DNA from: Candidatus Methylobacter oryzae
GTDB taxonomy: Bacteria; Pseudomonadota; Gammaproteobacteria; Methylococcales; Methylomonadaceae
DNA length: 51,835 nucleotides
Direction: 5' to 3'
NCBI RefSeq assembly: GCF_003994235.2
Contig: NZ_RYFG02000095.1
Coordinates: 1-51,835, forward strand
The notes beneath the pieces are model-generated. The model worked only from the letters and a program-made list of their open reading frames with translations, was not told where the DNA came from and did not search any database. This document shows, in pieces, positions 8,957 through 18,152 of this stretch (the stretch's first letter is position 1; each line of letters opens with the position of its first letter). Both the position numbers and the translations under genes were made by a program.

Positions 8957-9334
8957 ATGAATATATTCCAAAAAATCGTGGTTGCTTTTGTTATGGCTAC
9001 ATTGTCATCAGCCGCTTTTGCGGTGGCGAATCCGTCGTACGATGATGTTAGATCGGCTATTGAAAATACGCTGGCTAAAGTAGAAGAAGCTAACGCGGCT
9101 CTGGACAGCGGAGTGAATAACGAAGCTGTGGTTGAGATGGTTACCGACGCTCGCCAGTTGCAAAAAGATATAGCTAATAATGTACTTGATGTGAAACGTA
9201 ACCAAGCCAGCAATGTGCTAAAGCAGGCGCGTACGGCTTTGCAGAACAATGAACGGCAATCGGCTAAAGAATCTTTAACTGATGCACTAAACCGGTATAA
9301 GGAGATTAAACAGCTATACGCTTCTACTCACTAA
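8957..9334 (+). CDS. Small secreted helical protein
   Basis: A 125-residue protein with a clear signal peptide (basic-hydrophobic start, cleavage expected after SSAAFA near residue 22). The mature part is almost entirely predicted amphipathic helix, with alternating Ala, Asn, Gln, Lys and Glu and segments such as ARQLQKDIANN and ALQNNERQSAKESLTDALNR that look like degenerate helical repeats. The size and fold resemble the small periplasmic metal-binding protein SmbP of Nitrosomonas, but the many histidines typical of SmbP are missing, so I assign no function. It stands alone, between an operator-like site upstream and a hairpin downstream. Confidence 0.75.
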   Translation: MNIFQKIVVAFVMATLSSAAFAVANPSYDDVRSAIENTLAKVEEANAALDSGVNNEAVVEMVTDARQLQKDIANNVLDVKRNQASNVLKQARTALQNNERQSAKESLTDALNRYKEIKQLYASTH

Positions 9335-9382
9335 GCGTTTTAAAAATGGCGGGCGTGCCGGTAGGCAAGTAACTCTACAACT

Positions 9383-9414
9383 AAACCCTTACGCGGCGTT
9401 CCGAGTAAGGGTTT
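9383..9414. terminator. Hairpin between convergent genes
   Basis: AAACCCTTAC (9383-9392) pairs perfectly with GTAAGGGTTT (9405-9414) around a 12-base loop. It lies between the small secreted protein gene and the convergent end of the H4MPT operon. The T-run is poor, so the strength is uncertain. Confidence 0.6.
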
Positions 9415-9470
9415 ATGCTTTAATGTGAGTACGCTATTTTGAATAAGAAATTACGTGCTACAAGCTCCGT

Positions 9471-10520
9471 TTAACGAAGATTGATCAGTGCGTTTAATTG
9501 GTCTTCATCAACCGGCCGGGTTAAGCAGTAATCGAACCCGGCACTGAATGCTTCAGCTTTTTGACTGGCGACGGTAAAAGTACTGATAGCGGCCGCTTTT
9601 AAAGGATTGCGTTGTTTTCTTAGCGCTCTGATCATTTCCAGGCCCGACATGACAGGCATGCCAAGATCGATAAGCGCGAACTCGTACTGGTTCTTGTTGA
9701 TGAATTCCAGCGCTTCCGCACCGTCGGCAACCGAATCGACAGTGTAACCGTTTAATTCAAGCATGTTGGCCAATATCAACCGGTTTATTTCACTATCGTC
9801 GGCAATCAACACCCGGTTTTCAACAGTTGCTGGCTGCTGAGAGTTTTGGTCATCTATCGCCTGTTTTATTTGCATAATTGACGCCTTGTTTAATTGTGCT
9901 GTTCTATTGTGTTCCAGACATAACGCGCCCCTGAACCCAAGGTAATCGGGCCGGTAAGGCATGAGCCCGGCTATGTCGTCCAATCTGAGCGAGCCGGCTA
10001 AACCGCAAAGCATGGACAGGTCATTTGCAAGCCTGACAAATTGCGCTATGTCGGCCTTGGCCATGACTTGTGTCAGAGAGCCGTTGTTTTTGTTCATGGT
10101 GTCGAGCATGACGCCTTTAAAACCGGCGCTTTTTAGCATGTCGATTACCGCAAAATCCGGTTGGGTATCGGCGAACAATACGGCTATCAAGTTCATGGTT
10201 CGCGGCAGCGTAGCCAGTTTTTCGATAGTGCCGCGCCAGTCGCCGCCGGGAAAAAAGCCGATTTTTATATAATCGACGCCGGTTTCGGCCATTGCTTCGA
10301 CTGCCAGGTAAACAATCTCCGGCTGCATCGGTAGGTCGCCAACGGTCGCGCTGATGGGACTGCGGCCGTTAACAGCAAGAACGATGCTGCTGACAAGAGC
10401 GGTTTCCAGCGCGCCCAAAGCGCCTGAGGCCGGCTGTTTCAAATCGATAATATCAACATTAGCAGCTAATGCCAATAGCGCTTCTTCTAAGCTGTTAACG
10501 CTGGCGAGCATTTTGGTCAT
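9471..10520 (-). CDS. (5-formylfuran-3-yl)methyl phosphate synthase (MfnB) fused to a receiver domain
   Basis: Residues 1-230 match MfnB (formerly DUF556), which makes the furan precursor of methanofuran from two glyceraldehyde-3-phosphate molecules. Asp26 and Lys28 (DIIDLKQPASG), Lys86 (DYIKIGFF), and Asp140/Lys144 (LDTMNK) fit the catalytic residues known for the archaeal enzyme. Residues 235-349 are a response-regulator receiver domain: acidic pair Asp241/Asp242, phospho-acceptor Asp285 (LIDLGMP) and Thr314, but the normally invariant Lys is Arg335 (LTRPVD). MfnB alone is about 235 residues, so the receiver is an addition. No histidine kinase is nearby. It is the last gene of a minus-strand operon, overlapping the DUF447 gene by 4 bases. 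Confidence 0.88.
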   Translation of the reverse strand: MTKMLASVNSLEEALLALAANVDIIDLKQPASGALGALETALVSSIVLAVNGRSPISATVGDLPMQPEIVYLAVEAMAETGVDYIKIGFFPGGDWRGTIEKLATLPRTMNLIAVLFADTQPDFAVIDMLKSAGFKGVMLDTMNKNNGSLTQVMAKADIAQFVRLANDLSMLCGLAGSLRLDDIAGLMPYRPDYLGFRGALCLEHNRTAQLNKASIMQIKQAIDDQNSQQPATVENRVLIADDSEINRLILANMLELNGYTVDSVADGAEALEFINKNQYEFALIDLGMPVMSGLEMIRALRKQRNPLKAAAISTFTVASQKAEAFSAGFDYCLTRPVDEDQLNALINLR

Positions 10521-11086
10521 AAGTTGATTCCGGTATGATTTTCAATGGCGGTCATTAACCAGCTCCAGGCTTCCAGTTCGCGGCTGCCGGCGGTTTTCTC
10601 CAGGCCGATACGCAAGTATTCGATTTCGTTCCGAATTTTTTCGGCAGAGAGCATATTTAAACGGCTCACTAAAATAGCCGCTTCCAATACCGAATATTGG
10701 GCGCGGTTAAAGCCTCTAAATGGGGCATGATTGACGGTGTGTACGGCTTTGCAAAACAATTTGGGCCGGGTTTCGTCGTCTTCAATGCGGATCAGTTCGA
10801 CTTCGGTATGAGCCAATGCGCAGTTGAGCACTTGACCATTGATTCTTTCCGCCGGTTTTAACGGCCAACCGCGCCGTCCGGTCAGGCAGCCGGCAAAGAC
10901 GCGGACGTCATCGCAGCAGTTGACGGTCGCGGTTTTGCTATCCAGCAGGTTGTTCAGCGTTGTAGAAGGGCGGAACGGCAGGATGATGAACTCATCCGGT
11001 GTTTCGGCAGATGTATGCACGCCCATCGGGGCAATATGCGCGATGCCCGAGTTGTTTTGTGTGATGACGATGGTTTCTTGAATCAT
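10517..11086 (-). CDS. DUF447 family protein of the H4MPT cluster
   Basis: A 189-residue protein of the DUF447 type found in methanogens and in H4MPT-using methylotrophs. The N-terminal part resembles a flavin-reductase-like split barrel (GIAHIAPMGVHTS, LPFRPSTTLNNL), and the rest is a helical tail. Its exact step is not known to me; the family is linked to H4MPT or methanofuran biosynthesis by gene neighbourhood. It overlaps the upstream DUF6513 gene by one base and the downstream mfnB-REC gene by 4 bases, so the set is translationally coupled. Its length is normal for the family. Confidence 0.82.
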   Translation of the reverse strand: MIQETIVITQNNSGIAHIAPMGVHTSAETPDEFIILPFRPSTTLNNLLDSKTATVNCCDDVRVFAGCLTGRRGWPLKPAERINGQVLNCALAHTEVELIRIEDDETRPKLFCKAVHTVNHAPFRGFNRAQYSVLEAAILVSRLNMLSAEKIRNEIEYLRIGLEKTAGSRELEAWSWLMTAIENHTGINL

Positions 11087-12474
11087 TAATGTTTTTTTAA
11101 AGTGGTTCCGGCCGGTTTAAAAGTATGCAAATCAACGGTCGATTCTTCGTTGTCGGTTGCGCAGCCCCATTGTAATGCTTGATCCTGGCTATAGCGTTTA
11201 CCCAGTTGCCAGGCAATTTCGGCACGGGCCAGCTCGACGCCGAGATAAAAAGCGTGGCCGCCGTCGTTCTCAACATGCAGTTTCGGGAACAGGTCGAACG
11301 GGTCGGTGGCGCTGTGCAAGCCATCGCGGTTGAAAATATGCACGCCCTCGCTACTGATTTGGACACGGTAACTGGGGTCCTTGATTTGCGCGGCCAGTTC
11401 CTTGATTTCCTCCAGACTATAAGGGAAAGGAGAGGGTTCATGCAGGGCCATTAGGCCCGGATCGATATGCTTGGGCAGCATTTGATGCTCTTTTGCCGCA
11501 AACATGATTCGGCGCGCCAGATCGGCTTCCTTGACGGCCCGGCAGGCATGTTTGCTGACTTGCGTCGCCAGGATGCTGTTGATGTTAAGCTCCGAGCAGA
11601 TACCCAGCAGCAGCGCATTCATGCCCATCGTGTCGGCATGGGTCAGCTCGGTGATATTGCCGACCCCTAGCATCATTTCGACGCCGGGATGATTCTTCCT
11701 GACTTCATGGTAACGAACGATGGATTGCGTGAAGCCGAAATGCAGCGGGTCCAAGATTGGGTCGACAATAAAGTCGCGGTTTTTTGCCTGCATGGCTTCG
11801 ATCGCGCGATCCAATGAAGCCAAGTCTTCATGTTTTTTGGGGATTAAAATCGGCGTTGCCGCGACTTCGTCGGCAATCCACAGCGTGCTTTCGTGCAGGC
11901 TGAGCATGTAATCCGCACCCGCTTTGCCGCCCCTGAGCAGGTCGTTCGCTTCAAGAGAATCGATGCTGACCGTAAAACCTTCCTGTTTCAATGCGCGAAT
12001 GATGTCTTCCATCTGCGGAAAATCGGTGCTCGGCAAACAGCCGATGTCGATCACGTCGGCGCCGTTATGTTTGTAGTAATGAGCGCGCTTAAGCGCTTCT
12101 TCAACGCTGATATTCGGCGCATCGACGATTTCGGCAAAGATTTTGACGTTGTAGCGGTTTAAATCGATTTTATGCGCGGCTTGGCCGAAAAACATCGGCA
12201 AGTCCTTGAGTTCTTCCGGGCCGCGCTCGACAGGCAAGCCCAAGTCTTTGGACAAAGCTTCCAAGTCGCCGCGGCAGCGGCCGGGCACCAGTATGCGGTC
12301 GGCGCCGAATGTATCGGTCAGGCGTCGGGCAATCATGTCCGCGGTCATTAACGCGGCAACCTTAAGACCCAGTTCGTGCACGGTATAGGTGAATTCCGGC
12401 TGCATTTTTTCGAGAATGCCATGCAGCTGTTTTTCCGCCAGCCTGCCGGTAAGAAAGAGGATATGTTCGCTCAT
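11086..12474 (-). CDS. Dihydropteroate synthase-like protein (DUF6513) of H4MPT biosynthesis
   Basis: A 462-residue protein with an N-terminal domain of about 120 residues (DUF6513 in methylotroph annotations), then a pterin-binding TIM barrel related to dihydropteroate synthase. Barrel motifs are GADVIDIGCLPSTDFPQ, GFTVSIDSLEANDLLRGGKAG, DFIVDPILDPLHFGF and MLGVGNITELTHAD. The archaeal-type relatives are thought to act in H4MPT assembly in place of the p-aminobenzoate condensation of folate synthesis. The true folate enzyme, folP, lies just across the divergent promoter (13088-13924). It overlaps the flavoprotein gene by 4 bases. Confidence 0.85.
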   Translation of the reverse strand: MSEHILFLTGRLAEKQLHGILEKMQPEFTYTVHELGLKVAALMTADMIARRLTDTFGADRILVPGRCRGDLEALSKDLGLPVERGPEELKDLPMFFGQAAHKIDLNRYNVKIFAEIVDAPNISVEEALKRAHYYKHNGADVIDIGCLPSTDFPQMEDIIRALKQEGFTVSIDSLEANDLLRGGKAGADYMLSLHESTLWIADEVAATPILIPKKHEDLASLDRAIEAMQAKNRDFIVDPILDPLHFGFTQSIVRYHEVRKNHPGVEMMLGVGNITELTHADTMGMNALLLGICSELNINSILATQVSKHACRAVKEADLARRIMFAAKEHQMLPKHIDPGLMALHEPSPFPYSLEEIKELAAQIKDPSYRVQISSEGVHIFNRDGLHSATDPFDLFPKLHVENDGGHAFYLGVELARAEIAWQLGKRYSQDQALQWGCATDNEESTVDLHTFKPAGTTLKKH

Positions 12475-13007
12475 GTCAGCGATTGTAACCGTTTTGTAAC
12501 ATGGCTAACCAGTTCCTCGACGCTTTCGACTACACTGGTATATTCAAACGTGCGCAGTTTAGCCGTACCTTCCAGGTCGATTTTACGCGGGTACACCATG
12601 ACTTTTCCGCCGGGTGCGGTGGTTTCCATTTCCGGCGCTATGTCGCACGGGTAAACAATGCTCGGAACTTTGCATTTTCCGGCTTGGGAATACAGATTGG
12701 TGACCAGCGAGTCGGCAATGCCCAGCACGCATTTGGCGACCGTGTTCGACGTCGTCGGGGCCATTACAAAAGTATGGTAATAGCCTTTGTAGAAAAGGCC
12801 GACCGGCGGCGCGGAAGCGGTTTTGTCGCGGTAGACCGGCATTTTTTTGCGGACGTCGTCGAGACTGATGCCGTACATTTTCAACACTTCCTCGCCGGCC
12901 TGGCTTAAATACAGGTCGACATTATCCAAGGTCAACAGGAAGTCCAGGCATTCTTCTATATAATGGCCGGAGCCGGTGATGGCCCAGGCTAATCGTGGCT
13001 TATCCAT
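12471..13007 (-). CDS. Archaeoflavoprotein AfpA/DmrB-type dihydromethanopterin reductase
   Basis: A 178-residue flavoprotein of the UbiX/Dfp-like fold. The WAITGSGHYIEE glycine-rich start, the MAPTTSNTVAKCVLGIADSL FMN-binding segment and the VYPCDIAP loop match the archaeal AfpA/DmrB family. DmrB reduces dihydromethanopterin to the active tetrahydro form, the last step of H4MPT synthesis, and related genes sit in methylotroph H4MPT clusters. Methylotrophs may use a different reductase (DmrA), so the role here is probable rather than proven. It is the first gene of the minus-strand operon, with 80 bases to folP in the other direction. Confidence 0.8.
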   Translation of the reverse strand: MDKPRLAWAITGSGHYIEECLDFLLTLDNVDLYLSQAGEEVLKMYGISLDDVRKKMPVYRDKTASAPPVGLFYKGYYHTFVMAPTTSNTVAKCVLGIADSLVTNLYSQAGKCKVPSIVYPCDIAPEMETTAPGGKVMVYPRKIDLEGTAKLRTFEYTSVVESVEELVSHVTKRLQSLT

Positions 13008-13087
13008 TTAATTGAGTTAGAGTCGGAAACATGCGGGCATTATACATGATTCGATATATCGATTTCGTACACAGGAGTTTTTAAGGA

Positions 13088-13924
13088 ATGTTCAGTCAAT
13101 TTGCGGATAACGCGCAAAATAAACCGCTGATTATGGGGATTTTAAATGTGACGCCGGATAGTTTTTCCGACGGCGGCAAATATTCGGGTCTTGATGCGGC
13201 CGTAAAACAAGTCGAGTTGATGGTGTCCGAAGGCGTCGACATTATTGACATAGGCGGCGAATCGACTCGCCCCGGAGCCGACCCGGTTACGGCTGACGAG
13301 CAAATCCGGCGGGTCGTTCCGGTTATCGCAGCGATCAGGCAGCAATTACGTAGCGATATTTTGATCAGCATCGATACGACCTTAAGCGCGGTCGCCAAAG
13401 CGGCTTTGGATGCGGGCGCAAATATTATCAACGATGTGTCAGGCGGTAGCGCGGACCCGGCAATCTTAACGCTGGCAGCCGCAACCGGCGCGCCGATTAT
13501 TTTGATGCATAGCCAGGGAACGCCAAAAACGATGCAGGATAATCCGCATTATCAAAATGTCGTGCAGGAAGTGCTTGATGCTTTGGATGAAAGTATTAAT
13601 GCGGCATTAAAGGCCGGCGTTAACAAAGAAGCCATTGCAATCGATCCGGGCATAGGTTTCGGCAAGCGCAAGCAGGATAATTTGGATTTGCTGGCCCATC
13701 TTGATGCATTGGTCGCAAGCGGTTTTCCTGTGCTGCTGGGCACCAGCCGCAAGCGCTTCATGGGAACGATTTGCGATGTAAACGAACCTTCGGAATTGGT
13801 TACCGCCACCGCAGTGACCACGGCTTTAGGCGTGATGGCCGGCGTACGGATATTCCGGGTGCATGACGTCAAGGAAAACCGGCAAGCGGTCGATGTGGCT
13901 TGGGCGATTAAGCAAAGCCTATAG
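13088..13924 (+). CDS. folP: Dihydropteroate synthase
   Basis: Catalyses condensation of p-aminobenzoate with dihydropterin pyrophosphate in folate synthesis. At 278 residues it has normal length. All family motifs are present in order: MGILNVTPDSFSDGGKY, DIIDIGGESTRPGA, ISIDTTLSAVAKAALDAGA, NDVSGG, IAIDPGIGFGKRKQDN and LLGTSRKRFMG, ending with RIFRVHDVKENRQAV. It is divergent from the H4MPT operon, whose dihydropteroate-synthase-like member belongs to a different branch. Many gammaproteobacteria place folP beside ftsH and glmM; that context is absent here. Confidence 0.96.
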   Translation: MFSQFADNAQNKPLIMGILNVTPDSFSDGGKYSGLDAAVKQVELMVSEGVDIIDIGGESTRPGADPVTADEQIRRVVPVIAAIRQQLRSDILISIDTTLSAVAKAALDAGANIINDVSGGSADPAILTLAAATGAPIILMHSQGTPKTMQDNPHYQNVVQEVLDALDESINAALKAGVNKEAIAIDPGIGFGKRKQDNLDLLAHLDALVASGFPVLLGTSRKRFMGTICDVNEPSELVTATAVTTALGVMAGVRIFRVHDVKENRQAVDVAWAIKQSL

Positions 13925-13943
13925 GGATTATTCGCCATCTCTC

Positions 13944-13976
13944 AGACCTTCCAGGTTTTGCAAACCTGGAAGGTCT
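13944..13976. repeat. 33-nt palindromic repeat, copy 1
   Basis: AGACCTTCCAGGTTT pairs perfectly with its complement around a 3-base loop. The same palindrome with one loop difference recurs at 18776-18808. Here it sits just after folP, before the convergent small membrane protein gene, and could act as a terminator. The recurrence suggests a dispersed palindromic element. Confidence 0.8.
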
Positions 13977-13999
13977 AGCTCCCCGCCTAACAATAATCT

Positions 14000-14254
14000 T
14001 TATTTATCTGCTTTGTAAGTACTTTGACCCCTCTTAACTGCGCTATCCGTTGGATGGACTTCGGATGGCGCACGATAATCGCCCTCGGATAAATAGGTCA
14101 GAAACATCGGCAGTAGTACAAGAATGGATAAAACCAGCGCCACGCCGCCAATGAATAGCAGCAGCATTTTAAAATTACCTACAACACTTTCCGTGAGATT
14201 TTCTGCATCGGTTGAAGGTAAGGGCTGGTCGTCGCGTTGTTTTTCGCTTGGCAT
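14000..14254 (-). CDS. Small single-span membrane protein, function unknown
   Basis: An 84-residue protein: a hydrophilic N-terminal third, one long hydrophobic helix (about residues 30-54, FKMLLLFIGGVALVLSILVLLPMF), and a charged tail. A purine-rich AGGAGATC lies before the ATG on the minus strand. I do not recognise a family. It stands alone between folP and parC, transcribed away from parC. Confidence 0.6.
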   Translation of the reverse strand: MPSEKQRDDQPLPSTDAENLTESVVGNFKMLLLFIGGVALVLSILVLLPMFLTYLSEGDYRAPSEVHPTDSAVKRGQSTYKADK

Positions 14255-14660
14255 GATGATCTCCTGTTAACTGTTTGAAAGAAAACTGAAATTCACCCGA
14301 TATTTGCGGCCGGTATTTAACATGCTATCCGCATCATGAATCTGCCGCAAGCCTTGAGGTCCTCAAAAAGCAATCAATTAATCGATACAGACGATGCTTT
14401 TTGTCTCGCCGTTCGGCTTTTCAAAATTTAAAATTCAAATATATGAATAAAGATAATTATAATTGCCGCCCCCCAAATGTCTCGGCTATACAATAGAAAA
14501 GCACCGCTTGGTTTGGCGCTTAAGCCGTAAAGCGCTTTGCTGCGGTAGTGTCGATAGTTGAGAGATAACGGCAAATTTTATAACGCAGTTCAACTGCGTA
14601 AAAACAATCCGGGAAAGCCTGGAAAAACAATTATTAGAGGATGAGCTGTAACTTATGATG
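14255..14660. promoter_or_regulatory. Leader region of parC
   Basis: No gene is seen. TATAAT at 14458-14463 is a possible -10, with only a weak -35. GCGCTT (14516-14521) and AAGCGC (14530-14535) form a small stem. ACGCAGTT-C-AACTGCGT (14583-14599) is a perfect dyad with the size of a repressor site or a short hairpin, about 60 bases before the parC start. Confidence 0.4.
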
Positions 14661-16886
14661 ATGCAGGGAAATTTTGAACAACTGCCGTTAAAGGATTTTA
14701 CCGAAAAAGCCTACTTGGATTATTCCATGTACGTGATTTTGGACCGGGCTTTGCCGAATATCGCCGACGGGTTGAAGCCGGTGCAACGGCGTATTGTTTA
14801 TGCGATGTCCGAATTGGGCTTGACCGCGACCGCCAAATTTAAAAAATCGGCCAGAACCGTCGGCGACGTATTGGGTAAATATCATCCGCACGGCGATTCC
14901 GCCTGTTACGAAGCGATGGTATTGATGGCGCAGGACTTTTCCTATCGCTATCCGCTGGTCGACGGACAGGGCAACTGGGGCTCGCCTGACGATCCCAAGT
15001 CTTTTGCGGCAATGCGTTATACCGAATCCCGCCTGACCGCTTACGCGCAAACCTTATTGAGCGAGTTAGGGCAGGGTACGGTTGAGTGGACGGATAATTT
15101 CGATGCGACCTTGAAAGAGCCTGTGCTGTTGCCGGCGCGGTTGCCGAATATATTGCTGAACGGCACGATGGGCATTGCGGTCGGCATGGCGACCGACATA
15201 CCGCCGCATAACCTGCGCGAAGTCGCCAATGCCTGCATACAGTTGTTGGACGATCCGGACAGTAGCTGGGATATGCTGTTCAGCCATATCAAAGGCCCCG
15301 ATTACCCGACCGACGCAGAAATCATCACCTCGGCCGACGAGATACAAAAAATGTATATCAACGGCGGCGGCTCGATCAAAATGCGCGCCAAGTACGAGCA
15401 GGAAGACGGCAATATTGTGATTACCGCGCTGCCGCACCAAGTTTCCGGCGCGAAATTAATGGAGCAGATTGCCGCGCAAATGCTGGCGAAAAAATTGCCG
15501 ATGATCGAAGACTTGCGCGATGAGTCCGATCATGAAAACCAGACCCGTTTGCTGGTCATTCCTAAATCAAAACGCATCGATGTCGATGAAGTGATGTCGC
15601 ATCTGTTTGCGACGACAGACCTGGAAAAAAGCTATCGCGTTAACCTGAACATGATAGGCCTGGACGGGCGGCCCAAGGTTAAAAGCCTTAAAGACATTCT
15701 GGTCGAATGGCTGTCGTTCCGTACCGAGACCGTGCGCAAGCGTCTGCAATACCGCTTGGACAAGGTATTGGCAAGGCTGCACATCCTCGAAGGTCTGCTG
15801 ATTGCCTACCTGAATATCGACGAAGTGATCGCGATTATCCGCAACGAAGACCATCCAAAACCGGTGCTGATGGCGCGTTTCGGCCTGACCGACATCCAGG
15901 CCGAAGCAATATTGGAATTAAAACTAAGACATCTGGCCAAGCTTGAGGAAATGAAAATTCGCGGCGAGCAGGACGAGCTGGAGCAGGAGCGCGCCGCACT
16001 GGAAAAAACGCTGGCCTCGCCGCGTTTGCTGAACCGCCTGATCAGGAAAGAACTGGAGCGCGACGCGGAAAAATACGGCGATGATCGCCGCTCGCCGATT
16101 GTTGCCAGGGAAGCCGCACAAGCGCTGGATACGACCGCGTTGATCAGCAACGAGCCGCTGACTGTGATCCTGTCCGAAAAAGGCTGGATCAGGGCGGCGA
16201 AAGGCCATGACATCGACGTTGCCAGCTTGAGTTACCGTTCCGGCGACAGTTTTTTGGATGCGGTTAAATGCCGGAGCACGCAACCGGTTTATATCCTCGA
16301 TTCGACCGGACGGGCTTACAGCACTTCGTCGCATGATTTGCCGTCGGCCAGGACCCAGGGCGAACCGTTGACCGGGCGCTTGAATCCTCCGCCGGGCTCG
16401 TTGTTCTTGCATCTTCTGGCCGGTCAACCGGATGACTGGTATGTCGTTGCCAGCCACTTCGGTTATGGATTCCGGGTTCAGCTAAAAGAATTGTTCAGTA
16501 AAAACAAAGCCGGTAAACTGCTGATCACGCTGCCGGATGGCGCCAAGGTCCTGAAGCCGGTGCCGATACGCAATGAATCCGATTTGCTCGCCGTCGCGAC
16601 GTTGCAAGGCCGCTTGCTGATATTTCCGGCGGCCGAGTTGCCGGCTTTGGCGAAAGGCAAGGGCAATAAGCTGATTCAAATTCCGGGCGCCGACCTGGGC
16701 GCGGGAAAAGATTACGTTATTGCCGCAGCGGCGCTGCCGGAAAACGGGCAGTTGAAAGTTACTGCCGGCAAACGGCAATTAACGCTTAAAGGTGCGGATA
16801 TTGAGCATTATTCCGGCAACCGGGCCAATAGAGGATCGGCATTGCCCAGGGGCTTTCAACGGGTTGATGGCCTGGAGTGCGAGTGA
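14661..16886 (+). CDS. parC: DNA topoisomerase IV subunit A
   Basis: The DNA-cutting subunit of topoisomerase IV, which unlinks daughter chromosomes with ParE (not in this window). About 741 residues, normal length. Three consecutive ATGs occur at 14655, 14658 and 14661. Starting at the third places the catalytic tyrosine (AMRYTESRL) at 120 and the quinolone-region Ser and Glu ([11 protein letters not shown]) at 80 and 84, as in E. coli, which supports that choice. Both resistance positions are wild type. The N-terminal winged-helix and tower motifs ([33 protein letters not shown]) and a C-terminal beta-pinwheel region are present. Confidence 0.96.
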   Translation: MQGNFEQLPLKDFTEKAYLDYSMYVILDRALPNIADGLKPVQRRIVYAMSELGLTATAKFKKSARTVGDVLGKYHPHGDSACYEAMVLMAQDFSYRYPLVDGQGNWGSPDDPKSFAAMRYTESRLTAYAQTLLSELGQGTVEWTDNFDATLKEPVLLPARLPNILLNGTMGIAVGMATDIPPHNLREVANACIQLLDDPDSSWDMLFSHIKGPDYPTDAEIITSADEIQKMYINGGGSIKMRAKYEQEDGNIVITALPHQVSGAKLMEQIAAQMLAKKLPMIEDLRDESDHENQTRLLVIPKSKRIDVDEVMSHLFATTDLEKSYRVNLNMIGLDGRPKVKSLKDILVEWLSFRTETVRKRLQYRLDKVLARLHILEGLLIAYLNIDEVIAIIRNEDHPKPVLMARFGLTDIQAEAILELKLRHLAKLEEMKIRGEQDELEQERAALEKTLASPRLLNRLIRKELERDAEKYGDDRRSPIVAREAAQALDTTALISNEPLTVILSEKGWIRAAKGHDIDVASLSYRSGDSFLDAVKCRSTQPVYILDSTGRAYSTSSHDLPSARTQGEPLTGRLNPPPGSLFLHLLAGQPDDWYVVASHFGYGFRVQLKELFSKNKAGKLLITLPDGAKVLKPVPIRNESDLLAVATLQGRLLIFPAAELPALAKGKGNKLIQIPGADLGAGKDYVIAAAALPENGQLKVTAGKRQLTLKGADIEHYSGNRANRGSALPRGFQRVDGLECE

Positions 16887-16903
16887 CAGGATGCAATCAG
16901 ACT

Positions 16904-17075
16904 AGTACTCAGTCAATGCTATTTTGACGAGTAAAAGTAAATCCGTTCGTCCTGAGTCCTTCGATAAACTCAGGAGAGCCCTGTCGAAGCCTGTCATGAG
17001 CTTGTCGAATGAGGTCAGCGGATTTACGCTGAGTTAAATACTTTGTACTCGACATATTAATACTGACTGAGTACT
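16904..17075. repeat. MITE-like element with terminal inverted repeats
   Basis: AGTACTCAGTCA (16904-16915) and TGACTGAGTACT (17064-17075) are perfect 12-base terminal inverted repeats. Inner matching pieces, CGAGTA/TACTCG and GTAAATCCG/CGGATTTAC, continue the symmetry. The centre (16943-16980) holds a CCGTTCGTCCTGAG-type hairpin repeat. No transposase is encoded. It could be a non-autonomous transposable element or a composite hairpin repeat lying between parC and the next gene. Confidence 0.65.
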
Positions 17076-17122
17076 GGATTGAGTAGTTTGTTAAATATTG
17101 TTCACAGCAGGGATAGACGGCC

Positions 17123-17617
17123 TTGGAAAATTTAATCAAAGAAATACTGAATGATCCGGCATTTATTCAAGGGATTGCTTGGAAACGTTGGCGTTTTTAT
17201 GCCGGCGAAATCATCGTCAAGGAGGGCGATGTTGCCAAGTCTCTGTTTCTGGTTGAAAAAGGCAAGTTACGAGTATCCGTGCATGTGGAGCTGGAAGAAC
17301 ATCGAAACATGAAAACCGGAATCGGTGATTTAGAAAAAGGAGATATTTTTGGGGATGCTTGTCTTCATGAATCCTCTGTCAGGACCGCTTCCGTTATAGC
17401 AATGACTGACGGGTGTTTACTGGAAATCAGCGGAGAGAAACTTGGCGAATATCTGGATGCTCATCCGAATAAAGGCTATCTGTTTTATAAAAAGCTGTTT
17501 AGCGTATTTTTAAAACGCTTAACCGATAATCATCGCAGGATCGAATATCTCTTGGCTTGGGGACTTAAGGCACGACATTCTTCCGAAAAATCAATTCCGA
17601 TTTTCCGGAAAATTTAA
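17123..17617 (+). CDS. Cyclic nucleotide-binding domain protein
   Basis: A 164-residue protein made almost wholly of one CAP/CNBD beta-roll (about residues 25-115: FYAGEIIVKEGDVAKSLFLVEKGKLRVSV, then LEKGDIFGDACL and SVRTASVIAMTDGCLLEI). There is no recognisable DNA-binding helix-turn-helix and no second catalytic domain, so it is not a typical CRP/FNR regulator. The arginine of the phosphate-binding cassette may be the one in SVRTASV. The start codon TTG at 17123 is the only start that gives the full beta-roll. It stands alone, flanked by repeat elements. Confidence 0.8.
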   Translation: MENLIKEILNDPAFIQGIAWKRWRFYAGEIIVKEGDVAKSLFLVEKGKLRVSVHVELEEHRNMKTGIGDLEKGDIFGDACLHESSVRTASVIAMTDGCLLEISGEKLGEYLDAHPNKGYLFYKKLFSVFLKRLTDNHRRIEYLLAWGLKARHSSEKSIPIFRKI

Positions 17618-17618
17618 T

Positions 17619-17718
17619 CCTAAAAAGAGCCGTTGAGTTTTCTAATATCCCGTTCTCCCAGCCTGCCGAAGGGCTCGGCACGAACGGCTTTTCACTTGCT
17701 CCAACCGCTTTTTTAGGT
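17619..17718. terminator. Nested inverted repeats between convergent genes
   Basis: Outer arms CCTAAAAA (17619-17626) and TTTTTTAGG (17710-17718) enclose an inner hairpin, CCGTTC (17650-17655) with GAACGG (17682-17687), capped by TGCCGA/TCGGCA. The T-rich arms on both strands suit a bidirectional terminator. The inner hairpin in reverse resembles the repeat at 16943-16980. Confidence 0.55.
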
Positions 17719-18152
17719 TAATGAGTTTGGCTTTTGCTGTTACCGGCTGTTTTTAGCCTGACAATAAGGCGCCGGTAATCGTCCTTACTTAATGCATCGT
17801 TGAGTATAAGCAGGGACCGCTTATGCGCATCGCCGGTAAAATGCAGGAATATTGCGAAGGTAGTGATGACGGTTGAATCCAGGATTTGCACCGGTTTAAA
17901 GTCACTGCCGCCGGATACTTCCCAGCCTAATGCGTCGGTATGTTTGATTGTATACGGCTCGCTTTCTAAGTGTTTAATCGAAAAATAAAAATGAATGCAA
18001 ATTGCGATTAACAAAAGCAGCTTGACGGTAACCGGTAAAGCATTGACGATGCTTGCGCCCAAGGTCAGTGCATGCATGGCGACCAGCAACTGTTTTAATC
18101 GCTGGGAGGGTTTAAGCTCCAGCAGTAATGAGGGTTCGAGTTTTTTGGGCAA
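17718..18152 (-). CDS. ygfX: YgfX/CptA-family membrane protein
   Basis: A 144-residue protein with two adjacent membrane helices near residues 25-65 and the characteristic C-terminal pattern LLILNDALSKDDYRRLIVRL, which matches YgfX (CptA). In E. coli, ygfX is next to sdhE and ygfZ; YgfX was reported to affect cell shape through FtsZ and MreB, and its partner SdhE flavinates succinate dehydrogenase. Here ygfZ lies 722 bases away on the opposite strand and no sdhE is found between them. The start is a TTG with no strong ribosome-binding site, so the N-terminus is uncertain. Confidence 0.65.
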   Translation of the reverse strand: MPKKLEPSLLLELKPSQRLKQLLVAMHALTLGASIVNALPVTVKLLLLIAICIHFYFSIKHLESEPYTIKHTDALGWEVSGGSDFKPVQILDSTVITTFAIFLHFTGDAHKRSLLILNDALSKDDYRRLIVRLKTAGNSKSQTH